In this document: positions 1-13,900 of the stretch, in pieces
How the letters are laid out: each line of letters starts with the position of its first letter
Numbering within the stretch: the first letter of the stretch is position 1
Source of the DNA: Prunella strophiata
Lineage: Eukaryota > Chordata > Aves > Passeriformes > Prunellidae
Length of the DNA: 64,000 nucleotides
Direction of reading: 5' to 3'
Assembly (NCBI GenBank): GCA_036583965.1
Contig: JAZBQD010000030.1
Location: 51,709,551 to 51,773,550, forward strand
Position numbers and translations under genes: made by a program
Notes under the pieces: generated by a model
Seen by the model: only the letters and a program-made list of their open reading frames with translations
Told to the model about the DNA's origin: nothing
Databases searched by the model: none

Positions 1-3000
1 TGGGCATATATTTCATACCCAGCAAAGGATTTTTTTTTTTTTCCCCCATGGGTATAGTGGTAGAAATATTCTTAACACTATCAAAGAGAAGGGAAACAAA
101 GCATCGAAGGGTGCTGCTACTGTCTTTCAGGGATGATCTTTTGCTGTTGTCAGTATGTGTCCTTTTGATCAGAATTTTTCTTAGTCTACCTTGAGTGTCC
201 TTTACAGTTACCTCTCAAGTTGGACATACAGAAATGAGCTAGAATTAGTACAGGAACACCACCCTGGAGATACGGAAGTTGACTGCTCCTCTTTGGGTCA
301 CTAACAAAGCTTTTTCAGTCACTTTGAAATGTCTGTTCTGTTCTTTGGGTTTGACTTCAGGGAGGCTTTTCAGAGTTGGTGTTGGATGTGATCATATCCC
401 ACTGGCTATGACAACAATGTTTTTACTTCTTAGCATCCACTGAGGCAGTGTACTTTTAGTTCTTTTAAGACATATGTACAAGAGAACCAGCAATGTTGGG
501 CTTTGGTGTTTTGTTGGGGTTTTTTTTGGAAAGCCTGTGAAGCCAGCATGGAACCTGGAGGCAAGTTTTCTCAAAGCTTTGTCATTCAGATGAACATTTG
601 CATTCTTACCAATGAAATCAGTTTATCACTATGGGAACACTGTCATTTGCCTTAGTGTGAAGCAGTCAAGCTTAAACCCTGTTTCAGAGCTCTTGCTGAA
701 TTCTTTAGATGTCCTGTTTCTTTGTGGATTTTAAAATGGGTGTTGCAGATAGAGCCTTGCCCTTCAGTGAATGCTGCTTTGTCTCTCATGGGTGTGGTTA
801 TTCAGACTGAAAACAGAAATTATGTTGTCTATGCAGTTTTCTCCACCTGCACAAGTCAGTAACACTTTCTGTTCTGTCCCTTCTGGCACTACTTTTTAAT
901 GCATCAGTGCCAATGCACTGAAAAGTGACAGTGTTAATTCTATGTTCTGTATGGCTTGTTGACCACGCTCTTCTCTGGACTCACTAGTTTGAGTCGGAAC
1001 TTGAGGAGGGGATGGGCTTATACTATTGGCAAACCATCATTAATTAGTTGGTCTCATGTTATAGATTCCTTATAGAGTGGCTTTTGCTTCTGGCCTGATC
1101 CCTCAAATTCAGTCTTAGCCCTTCCTTCATCTTTCGTTAAGCAAATACTTAAATGCTTGAAGGGGTTTTTTATTCCTCTTCATATTATGAAATAATGCAC
1201 TTTTCAAGTTTTAAAATTGCTGAGCTATGTTCCCTTGTCCTCCCTCAACATATCCTCTAAGTAGCATTAAACTTGTCTGCAAGACTGAAATGAAGTTACT
1301 AGCATATTGATACATTCTGATAAAGTATTTATTGATGGAGCTAAAATCACGAGCAATGCTGCTTGGTTTCTGTATGTTGCCATTCCTCTGATCTTAGAGT
1401 TATGAGAGACTCTTAACAGGAGGAATCTGTGATTTTCGTGTGACTTCATCCCACAGCTGTTTGGCATTGTCACATTGATCCTTCCCAGAGCTGATCACCT
1501 TGCATTGCACTTGTAACAGCCGTGACAAGTGTCACAGCAAGGTTCTGCTTACTGTCAAGAATAATCAGGAACTTTAAATGCTCTATTACGTTTTTTATCA
1601 TAGTTCCTCCAGTTAAAACTTTTGATTTCTAAACAAATTCTGCAAGAAGTACATGGCAAATATCATTAAATGTATGTTCCCATTCTTCTTGTCTTTATTT
1701 TTGTTAGCAGCAGTTTTTGGGTTCACAGCACTTGACACTGAGCTCCAAAGCTCTTGATGTGTAAATTCTTAATGTGTAACTGTCAGCTCAGTGAGTACTT
1801 GGTGATGGGTGATGCTGGCTTTGGAATGGCCAAGTATATCATGTATTGACATGTTGTGTCAAGCTGACCTTGATGTCTTTGGGATCTCCTTGAGTTATTG
1901 CCCATGGAAGGAACAATTTGTCTTTCTATGTGTTACAACTGCATAGGATTGGATGGGAGACACGAGAAAACATAATATTGTTGATAATTGTAAGTAGAGT
2001 TTCTCAGTCTGTCAAGAGCTGATGTTCTCAGCTGGGCTTGAATGCTTGAATGGTTACCTGTCCTTAGTCCTTCAAGGATGAAAGGCTGCATTTGCTTGGA
2101 ATGTGAGATGTCTTGTCCTTTTTTTGAGTACCAGAAGAGCATGCAAGAAAGGTTACTTGCTGATAGATTTTTTTTTTTTTTTATTATTATTATTTTTTTT
2201 TGTATAAGAAGAGAAGTTGACTGTAGGCATATTTTTGTTCAATGCCTAGTCTTCTAACAGCCTTCTATGAGATATCCCAAGATGGAGCTGCCTGTTACTG
2301 CATGGTTACTAAAGCTTAAGCAGTGCTATTGGTGCCCCTTCTAGTGGATGAGCCTGTGTGTGCAGCCATTGCCAGAAGATCATTACCGAGTTTCTCAGAC
2401 TATCCTGCCAGTGCAGAGTGTTCTAATGCTTATCTGGCTGTTTTCATCCTAGGATCTCTAGGATCCTCTTTTTTTTTTTTTTTCCTCCAGGATTTTAGAC
2501 TGTGCTGCTTCTCATGATTGCATAAATTGTAGGTAGAAACAAGGACTGAGAATAAACCTGCTCACCAAAAACCTTGTACTGAAGAGATCTTCTAGAGCAC
2601 TCTTATCTTCCACCCCCTCATAGTTCTGGAATATTTTAGTTGTTTTAAAGGCAGGAAGAGTGGCATAAGGCACATACTGATTGTGTAGTAGCATTATCAT
2701 TGTGGCATTTGGGAATGGTGGGGCTTCTGTGTGCTCCTGCAAAGGAATGATGAGACAAGACAGCTGGTTTCTAGTACTAAGCTGGGAGGACACTTGTTGT
2801 CTATGTGACTACTCTAGTCACATGTTGAAGACCACAGCTGGTAAATAACCTTCCCTTAATTAGTTCAGTCTGCGTTTATCTTTCGTACTGGTTGTTGAGA
2901 AAGAGGAAAATGTGTGCATGCCTTCATATTAAAATATGCGTGGGGAAAGAAATGAAATGCAAGATGTAGAATTCTAGGCTCATCTGGGTTTCTGCTAGGT

Positions 3001-4770
3001 ATGCAGTTGCTATGGTAATACAATACCAGTTAAAAAAAGGTAACTGGAGATGACAAGACCAAGTTACTAATGTCTGTGAATGAGGTGATTTGAATCTATA
3101 ACTTTGCCAGTATAAATGTTAAAGGAGGTTAAACGTAACTGGAGTTAAATTGTTGGAAGGAAGGTGAGGACATTTGACTTGATGACGATTGCTTTGCATT
3201 TTGTCTTACAGTTTGCAGACTTTTCTGACAGTAATATATGGATAATGCAACGGCCAGCTTCTGACTGCTCTTTGGTTTTGGAGTTCTCTCCATATAACTA
3301 GCTGAGCCAATGAAATATTTTGTAGCTTGAGGTAAACTGAACTCAGGATACTGTTGGTGCAGGATCCAGTGGGATACTTTATATATATATATATATATAA
3401 ATGTTCAGAGTAAAAAATATGTATATATGCTGCCCGAAAGGAAACCGTGCTGTTACATAGGTGTAACAGGTTTGTTTGCAGATCAAATGTACTCTTTGGA
3501 GGTAGTGTATCTTCAGTCAGATCTAAGTGGGAAAGCTTGAATGGGATTCCTTAATACCCCTAAGTGAGGATGGTGGAGTGCTTGCAATTCAGTCTTCTTA
3601 CTGTCAGGATTCCAGGCTGTTAACTAAGAATGTGGCTATTCTTTTAACTTCTTTTAACTGAGTTTCCATTGTCAGGCAGTCGTTGTGGCTCTTTGTGTAG
3701 AGGGGAAAGACATGCATGTCAAGCAGTTAGTTATAAACCACTGAGTTCCTTCCCTTTGACCAGTTTCGTGTAAAACGTGAAGCATTTGGAGAAAATACTT
3801 CTGTTCTTACGTGTACTCTGTGCTTGCATAAGCAAAAAGAGAAATTCTGGAGGAATCATCAGGTGCTCTGAAAAGTCCAAAATATTCTGTTTCTTGGCCA
3901 CATTTTGAGTAGTTTTGTCATGTTTGTTCGTAGTTTCGAGATTGTATCAATAAATTGATTGCTTTTGAAACAACAAGGTATATGTTTTTCCCGGTATGAG
4001 ATGCTGCAACTATGTAAATAGAAGTAGCCGCAGGATCTGGTTTCCGAAATCGGGCTTTTATGTTTTCAAGCTATCTCCTTAAAATAAGAAAACAAGAAAC
4101 TTTTTAAACAGCTTTCTGTAAATTCTCTCACCATTATGAAGTAGAAATGAAGGCAATATATAATGAGTGCTTGTGTGGATTTGCATCAAGTTTTGGAACA
4201 GACTAGTACTTTCTTGCTAGCATTGAGCTGAGGGTTGAGAACTGGGATTTTTTTGAACGCTGCATGAGAGAAAATGAGGACATGTTGAGTGTGCTTCAGC
4301 ATGTGGACTTAACTCCCTTGATTTGGTGTGATAATGGAACTGTTTGCACCACTTGAGTCATTGCTTTGGGGATTTTTTTTTTTCCCCTTTTGTTGCTGCA
4401 GTGCTCCAGGTGAAATGAGAATTTTGCTTGTGCTGACAATGATATCATCAGCCAGGGATGTATCAAAATTTCTGGAACTTGCAATTACTTGTTGCAAATA
4501 TATCTGTTCAGGGCTTCTGTAGTTAAATGTTTGGATAAGCTTTCTTTTTCTCACTAATCTGTGTGAAGTATCCGGATGCAAAAAGAGCATCTAGGGTCTT
4601 CTGAATGCCTTGTGCTGTCCTTTAGAAGCTTGTCTCAGTTTTGTTAACAAGGTGTTCAATGTGTGTGGAGAGAGAAGTGTGCTTATATAGAGTGAATTGT
4701 CATTGCTATGAAACCTGAATTTTTGTTTCTGTGAAGAGCTGTGTATTCACAGATTTAAATCCCTTTCCAG
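1..4770 (+). other. INTS6: INTS6 intron (5' end outside the window)
   Basis: No sequence resembling the N-terminal INTS6 exons (VWA domain) was found here, and no other coding exon stands out. The stretch is AT-rich with T-runs at 31-42 and 2167-2200 and a TA microsatellite at about 3379-3399. It ends at the acceptor ccctttccag at 4761-4770. I therefore read it as the 3' part of one long intron, with the first four exons upstream of the window. Confidence 0.75.
3379..3400. repeat. TA dinucleotide microsatellite
   Basis: About ten TA units lie within intron sequence. Confidence 0.9.
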
Positions 4771-4954
4771 CTCCATTTACCTCTCAATTCTCCTTTACCT
4801 GGAAGTGAGTTGACTAAGGAACCCTTTCGATGGGATCAGAGGTTATTTGCTTTGGTTCTTCGTTTGCCTGGTATTACAGCACCAGAATCAGAACAGATGA
4901 CAGGGGTGCCTGTGGATGACTCTGCTATCACACCTATGTGTGAAGTCACAGGAG
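4771..4954 (+). CDS. INTS6: INTS6 coding exon (first in window)
   Basis: It opens in phase 0 after CCAG with residues LHLPLNSPLPG and runs through TKEPFRWDQRLFALVLRLPG to CEVTG. The donor is GGAG|GTGAGT and the exon ends in phase 1. This is the segment just after the VWA domain core. Confidence 0.95.
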
Positions 4955-7900
4955 GTGAGTGCCCTTGTTTCCTTTGGCAAATCATTACTTTGCAAAGTGT
5001 AAATTAATTCAGTTTAGTTCAATTAATTGTGCAATTCTATGTAATGAAATAAGGATTTCTAAGTTCTTACAGTACTTGTAAAAATTCTCAAGACTGTTAT
5101 AATGAAACTAAACACACTTACAGCATTAAAGCTACAGACAATCAAATGTAGCCTGTCTTGGAAGAGTGAATTTACTTTCTTCAGAAATGTTTTGTAAGAG
5201 AACATACTTTTTTCTACTACACCTTGGTATTGCAATTAGAAATTGTAGTAATTGAGTGTGTTCTGCAGTACAGTTTTGGTTAATTCCTGTCACATTATGG
5301 TCTAAAAAAGCCAGAGTGAAGGAAGTGGGTTGTTTTAGGTTTTTTCCCTCCAGAGCATGCAGAATGCCTTTCAGAATGCATAATAATTCTGCAGAATTGA
5401 TACTTTTCTCAGTTACAGATCATATTGTTAATATCTTAGCAATTATATTCCAGATCAAATTCAGGCATTGAGTTTATTACATTTTAAAAGTATGATGATT
5501 CTTCTAATGCATTGGAGAGGATGTGGATAGAGAGGAAACAAAGGGCTTTGAAAAGTATTCCAAAAGGATTTGATTCCACTGCTTTCTGACTGTATGTAGG
5601 CTGTACTGGCAAGTGCTTTGACTGAAATTTGTGGACAGTTTAAGTGTTGATGTCTGTCACAAGGGGGAGCCCATTTTCCATGAATGCAACCAAGAATTTG
5701 AGTTAGTCATTAAGGATCTAAAATACAAGCATTTCCAATGAGGCACTTGTCAGTGCTTCACTAGACTGCCTTGCTGCTTTAAAAAAGAGGGAGTGTTAAA
5801 TCAGTGAAGCTTTAAATCAGTGATCCATACGTCAAATCAATGCGTGTGGTGGTTGAACGGTTTTCAGTGATGCAAGTTAAAATAAGGGCAGAAACACTGA
5901 AGAGCTTTAACCCTGATTGTTTTGTTCTAGGTCGATCATATTGTGTGTGCTCTCCAAGAATGCTGAATCAATGTCTTGAGTCATTGGTGCAAAAAGTGCA
6001 AAGTGGAGTGGTAATAAATTTTGAAAAAGCTGGACCAGATCCCTCGCCAATTGATGGTACTTGAAATTTTTTACACTGTGGTATCAAATAACAGGGATGA
6101 CTGTCATCAGTGTAACTTAGTGAACTTAATATAGTAGTTGTCAAGTCAAAAGGGAAGCTATTGCAATTTGAAAGACTTAACTACAAAAAGGACCTACCTG
6201 TCAATTCTGAAACTTTGTAGTGTCTCAAAATACTGGCTCTAGCTGCCAGACATTCTGCATTTGGTGAAACCACTCAGGTAGTCTTAAATGCATTTGTTCA
6301 TGTCAGGCATAGTTAAAGGGATTTATGGGTTTCAAGCAGTTTTCAACCAGCTAGAAATGTAAATAACATGATATGGCAAGGCCTGGGGTTATCCCTTTTT
6401 CTTCAGAGTATTAAAGTGTCTGTGTTAAGAGTTAAAATAACAAATACACCTGTGTGGCATTAATTTCTCATTCTGAATGGCTTAGCTAGGTCCTTCTTTG
6501 GGTGTTACTGAGAAGTTTGTGAGATTTTTTAAAAAAAATTTTACTTGGCTACAATAAAAATTCTGGCAGTATTAGTCATGTATATCACTTCTTTAATGCT
6601 TGGATTTGAAGGTTATCTGTTAATGACAATGGAGGAAAAATAAACATTATAATGAAGGGCACCAGATAATTGCCTTTCTGGGCTCTCATCCTGTAAACAT
6701 TTGATGCTTACTTGGTTTCTCAGTTTGTGTTTTTGCAGACCTGCTTACTGATGACTATCTGCTATTCTTAGAAATAATATTAACAGCAGGAAGGGATTCC
6801 CTGGGATTATGTCTTTGACTCTTCACAGAAGTTATTTAATACTGTTCTTGAGTTTTAAAGCTATTTTGACTCAAACCCTTTTTCTTCTGTAGATGGGCAG
6901 GTGGAGATATCCAGACCCTTTGGACCCCAGCCTTGGCACAGCTGTCACAAACTTATCTATGTCAGACCAAACCCTAAAACTGGGGTTCCTATAGGTCATT
7001 GGCCTGTTCCTGAATCCTTTTGGCCAGATCAAAATTCTCCAACACTGGTATGTACTGAAGATAAAGCAAAGGGTTTGTGAATGCAGGAATATTCCAGTAT
7101 TTCCTATTCAGAGATTTTTTTTTTTCAAATCTTGATGTATGTATTGCATTGTAACAAATGTGGAAGCAGTGGGACCAAAGGAGTGACACATGCAAGCCTA
7201 TAAACTACTAATGAGCAAATAACATGGGGTTTTCTTTTTAGTAACTTTGAAGCATTAGGAAAGTGCCTGTAACAGATTTTTGACCTAGAATATGCATGTG
7301 TTTGCCATCAAATGGTGGCACTTGGTAAAAGCCTATCAAATTCCAGTGCCTCATAGAGGTTATTAGTAAAAGATAGTAGTATCTTGACAACTTGAATCCC
7401 TGTGGTAGCTCTGCTTTCATTCTAGCAAGTGAAAATAATTTCGTCTGCTGTTGCGCAGTGTAGCCACACCTTCAATTTATCCAAACTGAGAAAACCCTGG
7501 CTTTTAAATGAATTTAATGAGAATTAATTTGCTTCTTTTTCACAAAAGAATGTATGCCACTTGCCTTTTTGTCTGAGAACTAGTCATTAGTATAGTATAA
7601 TGCATTTTTATATTTCTGTTTATATTTGAAATCATTAAAGTAGAAATCCTACAGTTGTGTAATGGTTACCTACATTTCATGATGATTTTTGTTGAATTCT
7701 TCTGGGTTTTTTGATATGAAACAGATGTGCTGACTAATACTCGCTGAACTTCTTGTAAATTTTATCTCTTGGTTAGAAAACAGATGAAGTTGTTTGAAAT
7801 ACAGCTTGTTGAGGAATGATTGAGTATGAAATTTTAGTCTATTTACAGGTTTTGATATTTTTGGCATCTGTGGCCACATTGATTAAAGGATGTGGATATC

Positions 7901-10900
7901 CTTCTGAACTGAAAGCATATATGAACAGAAGTAGATTTTCTGTAGTCACTAAAAAACCAAGGATCTCATTATGTAGTGGGTATTTGAAGGGTGTTGTGTA
8001 GGAAAGCTGGTCCTGTGTATTCTTTGTAATTGCTGTCAGTAGCTTATCTGCCTCCATTTGCTGTATAGAGTCTGTACAGTTGGCTACTCCAGATCTTTAT
8101 CAAGATTGATAAAATAGATCTTGCCAAGTGAAGAGTTGTTGAATGAAATCTTTGAAAAGCTTGAAGTTGACTTATTCAAATGGCAAAAAGATGAGATTTT
8201 TTTCTGTTGCAGTGTGTATAGCTCTCATAACTATAAAGCACTGTCGTGTACAGCTGAATTCTTGTTGACATCAATTGAAATTCTGTTGTATCTTCCTCAT
8301 GCAGTGTTGGGGTGCTAAGTTGCTGATAGTGTTTCAAGACCTGTATTTCAGTACTGTTCTAACAGTGTTCAAACACAGCATATGTTGTAATCAGTGTGTA
8401 TGTATGTAGCATATCTTGCCTGCTTAAGAGTTCATAGTTAAATACTTGACTTTCCCTGCCTGTTACCTGATCCACAGTGGAGTTGTCTCAAACAGTTCTA
8501 TCACAAGAACTTAAGTCTACTGTGGCTAATGACACCACCAAGGCTTTCTTAAATGTACATAAAAGTCTGCTAATAATTATGCTGGCAGATCACCATGTAA
8601 ATGGCTGCTTCAACTGCTCAGAGGTAAAAATAGTTCTGCTATCCAGCAAAGGATTATTGGACTTCTCAAGTCTGAGTAGTCAATTTCTTTTGCAGCCTTT
8701 TTATTCCTAGTCTAACTTTGGTGGCTTGGTCAAAAACTCCACCACAACTATTTATTAGTCATATTCTTTGAAAAGAGTTGTTCTTTGTCCATTTGGTTGG
8801 GCCTCTTGTTTGGTGTCTGGCTGGAGAGCCCACCTTCCTCAGGGTGGAGACACTCAAAGCAAAACCAGCTCTCTTGGCAGATAACTTGTTTGGGTGGCTT
8901 ATCCTAAAATGAAGAGCCTAGAGCTTAGACATAAAAGAATTGCTTTCAATGTGAAGTGGTAAGATGGTCCAAGAGACCTTTTGTTTCTCTACTTCATCTC
9001 GGGAATTTGTGAGTTACCTTTTTGTAAATAGAGTAAGTGGAAGGAGGCTTCCCAATTGAGCTCTTACTCAGATTCTAGTGGCCTTGAGGAAAGGCTCAGA
9101 GTAAGTATAAGAGCTTACATTCCTCCCTTCAATGGAGGTGTAGAGCTCCAATTTTCATCACACTGAAAATCAGCTCTCTCTTTTGGCAAAAGAAATTTCA
9201 CGTTGTTAGCTTACAGTTGAAACTTGAGACACAAAGGCCTTTTTTCTGTGATCAGTAAAAAGATTTAAAAAAATCCAAACACTGAAATTCCTCAAACTGA
9301 AATAACTTTTTTTCTTTAGGCCTAGTTAAAATGTGAGTTTTTAAAGTTTGTTGTTTTCTGAATTCATGCTACTCTTGATCTTTATAATTGTTTGAATTTT
9401 GTAACTGTTCAATTTGCCAAGAAGGAAAAGCTCCTGGCAAAGTCAGCAAATGCAGAAGTACAGCACCTGCTTCTGTAGGGAATGAAAATGGACATGTCCC
9501 AGAGTAGCATTGAGGATGTTTTTTGTCCCCACTAGGACTTACTCCCATTGGTTAGCTTTTCAGTAAATGCAGGAAGTCTTAGTTGCATATTGCTCTAGAC
9601 TTATTATGTGAAGTAATTGGCATTTATTTAGAAAACAAGATTTCTTCAGAATAAGTGCTAACATCATAAATTGCTTAGGACTCATTAGCAGTAAATGAAT
9701 CCTGTATTGAGTAGGTTCCTTAAATACATATGTTTTCAAAGAGTCTGTATTGCCGTAACAGAAATGCATTTTAATTGTTGTGCAGCCTTATTAACAGTGG
9801 AATACTTTGTTTAGCCACCTCGCACATCTCATCCTGTGGTGAAATTTTCCTGTACCGACTGTGAACCAATGGTCATTGACAAACTGCCTTTTGATAAATA
9901 TGAGTTAGAACCTTCACCACTGACCCAGTTTATCCTGGAAAGAAAATCCCCTCAGACCTGCTGGCAGGCAAGTAGAATGCATGCTGAATTGAAGTGTATG
10001 GAATGCTGTTATTCATATATCTTATTCTATAATCAAAATAGGATGTAAAGTTTCAGAACACAATACTTGGAGTGTAAATCCAATGTAATGTGTTTTATTG
10101 CAGGTGTATGTGAGCAATAGTGCAAAATACAGTGAACTTGGTCATCCTTTTGGTTACTTGAAAGCTAGTACAGCGCTGAATTGTGTGAATTTATTTGTGA
10201 TGCCTTACAATTACCCAGTCCTGCTTCCACTGCTAGGTAAATACCACTTCATACAAATTTGCTTATGTGGTAGGTAATTGAAACATTGATATCATCTAAA
10301 TAGATTACTGCAATTAATGCCAGTATTAATAACACCTGCAGAAAGGTAGAATCAGTAACTCGTTTCACTTGACTCCAATTGTCTGGCCGTCATGACTCAG
10401 ACTCTGTGTAAGATTACTTATTCAATCATCATTTGCAGATATGTTTTAATCTCACTTTCATTGTTTTAAGAGCTATTTTTCTTAATCTGTCGTCTCAATA
10501 CCAATTCAATTTCATAATTTATCGTGTTCCATTTTTGGCTGCAGTGTTAATCTTGTGTGTGTTTGGCTTAGTTGTATATATGTTTTGTAGATACTAATTT
10601 AATCATTGAGAAGTTTTCATTTCTTCAAGAGTTTCTTTAGCTAGAATTTTATTTTTTAGAAAAAAAAAGATGTAGTGCTATCTAGACATGCCTTTTATTT
10701 TGGTGCTTTGTTTTTTTTTATAACCATTAGATGACTTGTTTAAAGTACACAAGGCAAAGCCTACATTGAAATGGCGTCAGTCATTTGAAAGCTATTTGAA
10801 GACAATGCCTCCTTATTATCTTGGGGTAAGATGACTGTGTTAAAATTTCTGGTTTATAGTTGTCTTTCCACTATGGATGTAGTCTCTATTTTAAGTAGAA

Positions 10901-13900
10901 TAAGTATGAATTTAAGAGAGAATAGTTTTTCAGTGGAGTCCTGTGGGAGGCCTGAGACCTGAACGCTATGGGATTTCATTAATTTCATGGTACACCAGGA
11001 CTTGCATATAAATGATATTTTTGTTAACTGCTTCTGTATAAATGGAACTATTTTAAAACAACAAAAAAAGATGTTCTGTGTGTCTTTCTTTTTTGTTGTT
11101 ATTCTTTTTGAGCTTTCAGAACCTTAGGTTCTATTTGGAATGGGTACAGGTAGTTGATGTATAAAGTTAAATATGACCATGCAATATATTCCATGTTTCA
11201 GCCTTTGAAGAAAGCTGTGAGAATGATGGGAGCACCAAACCTTATAGCTGACAATGTGGAATATGGACTTAGTTACAGTGTCATTTCATATCTCAAAAAG
11301 TTGAGTCAGCAGGTAATGTTGAAGCAAAAGAGCAGTAAAAACTTATTCTAATAGCAGGATAATCTTAAAATACTCAAGTTAAGTGACTTTGTAGGAAAAA
11401 AGAGCAGAGGGATCAAGTTAATACTTTCCCATAAAGCAATTACCAAAAAATACTTTTGTTTTTTGAATTGAAGGAAAATACAACATTTAAATACAGACGT
11501 TACAAACTGAACTATATAGAGACAGATACAGAAGTACAAGTTGATGTTTTTTTCCTATTTAAGGAGCGTTTTCACTTAGCAGAGAGTAACGTACTTTTAT
11601 CCAAAAAAAACAATGTTGTGTTTAAAGATGTTTTAGTGTTTTTTCAGGAAATAGGGATTTGTGCTTGATGCATCAGAATCAAAATGTTCTTTCTTTGGCT
11701 TGTGGCATGAAGTGGAAAGTGTTCAGTACATAAGATAACTGGCATAACAAAATATCAAATAACTGTACAGATGTAGAAATGTCAAGTGACTGTTTGAAAT
11801 TGCTGACAGTGTTCAGAATAGTGCCTGAATCTTTGACTAGGCTCCTGCACCAGCTAAAGCATTTCTGCCCTGCTACCTCCACTTTTGAACTGTGCATGTT
11901 AAGCTTTGTGTTCAAGATAAAAAAATGTAAACTTGAAACTTCAAGAAACAGTAGTGCCTAGTACTTGTAACTCTAGGTAGTGAGTTTTTATGGACCAGCT
12001 TTTTCTTAAAACATAAGTGGTTATTTGAGGAAGCAAGTGTCTTAGAGTCTAGAGCATATCCTGTTAAATCATAGTCATATTGCTCACTAATCTGTGAAAT
12101 GATGTCTCAACCGAGACATCTTGGTCTCCTCTAAGATGTAATGACATGCACTGCAAATTGTAATTAAAACTTTTGTAACTCCTGATGGGCTCTGCCAGTA
12201 AAGACTCAGCATTCTCAATAAATATTCAAATTTTTGAGTAATGTATAAATCTATGTGAAATTGCAAGACCAAAATTGGCAGTTGTGTTACTAAATTCGTT
12301 TTGGCTCTTCTTACTGTATTTTGTCAAAAAGCTGGCATTTATGAACGCGTTTAATTTGGTGCAAATCTAACATAATATTGGGGGCTAGGTCTGTCTGGTC
12401 AACCAGTTGGTTATTTTCATATATTTCACACTTTTTAATGTTACGATGTTTGTGTTGAACTTTAAAAAAGTTGATACAATTGGGTGACTGATTGCAACTA
12501 CAGTTGTGGGAGAATCAGTCTTGTGAGAGTTTGACTGTTCGCTACGGGAGCAGTTGAACATTATATGAGTACAGATAGATCTGCAGAGAATTACTAGTCA
12601 AATTATGGCATTTTATGAAAATAAAAGCATTGCATGCATATTGGTGCTTAGATACTGTAATGGGCAGCAGAGGAGAAATATGCAGAAAACTGTGCACTAT
12701 ATTTAAAACTGTAGTAGGCATTAAGTGGTTATGTATTAAGCACTCCTTAAGCACTCAGCCTGGTTGTGGTTGTCATAGTGTGTTAGCACATTGTTGAATC
12801 TTGTAGGTAGGAATTTAAAATGAATAAGTCTGACTAATCCTTTTAAGAGCATATTGTCAATTTTATTTATTTATTTATTTCAAATTAAGGCCAAAATAGA
12901 GTCCGATAGAGTCATTGGCTCTGTAGGCAAAAAGGTAGCGCAAGAGACTGGAATTAAGGTCAGAAGCAGATCACACAACCTGTCTATGGCACATAGGAAC
13001 GATTTTCAACATCTGCTACAGGGGATTACTGGGGAAATTCCTCATAGACCTCTAGACCTCAATATGAAGGAGTATGCTGGGTTCCAAATAGCTTTGCTGA
13101 ATAAGGTAAGCACCACTGTGTGTAATGTTGTTATTTTCAATATACTTCCATTGAAATGCTAGATATTGTTTCTTACATGGCATTAATTGGAATTTCATTT
13201 ACTGGAACCATAGGATTTGAAACCTCAGACATTTAGAAATGCTTATGACATACCCAGAAGAAATCTTTTGGATCAGTTAACACGAATGAGATCTAATTTA
13301 TTGAAGAGTACTTGCAAGTTCCTCAAAGGACAAGATGAAGGTTAGATAACAGTTTATATTTTGTTTGCCTTTGATGTTGTCATTGCTAAAAAACAATGTA
13401 AAAAATAATGTAGTTCTTTAAAACATGGTGGATGTCTGCTCTTGCCATTAAACTGCATGGATTTTTTTATATGCTTTTTCCTTACCTTGTTGGAAGAAAA
13501 AATGGTGAGGACAGAAGATTGCTGATTCACTGCTTAATCCTTAAGACCGTATGAGGGGACTTGGGCTTTAACAGAAGGTTCTTTGTTCACTGTTTTTCCT
13601 GACTTTCATGGATGTATCTGATAAAATCACAGGGCAGTTCTGAACATTATGATCTCTCTCAGTAGAAGTGGATTGTGAACAGGGGAAAAGTAAACTAGCT
13701 CCCTGGGTGCTGCCACTGTGATTGTTTTGGCTATTGAGCCAACAGCAAATGGTTCAGTAGTCTGCTTTAGTGCAGACTTTAGTCTGCTTTTATTCCTTTA
13801 CCTTTTTTCCTGTGTCTTCTGGCACTGCTTTGTGATGTTTAACTGAAGATGTTGAAATAAGTAGTGAGAAGGGCAATGCAGGTGAAAGCTTGTGCTACAT

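Noticed and set aside
1..4770. INTS6 N-terminal exons
   Set aside because: I looked for the VWA-domain peptides in all three plus frames by eye and found none, so they are taken to be upstream.
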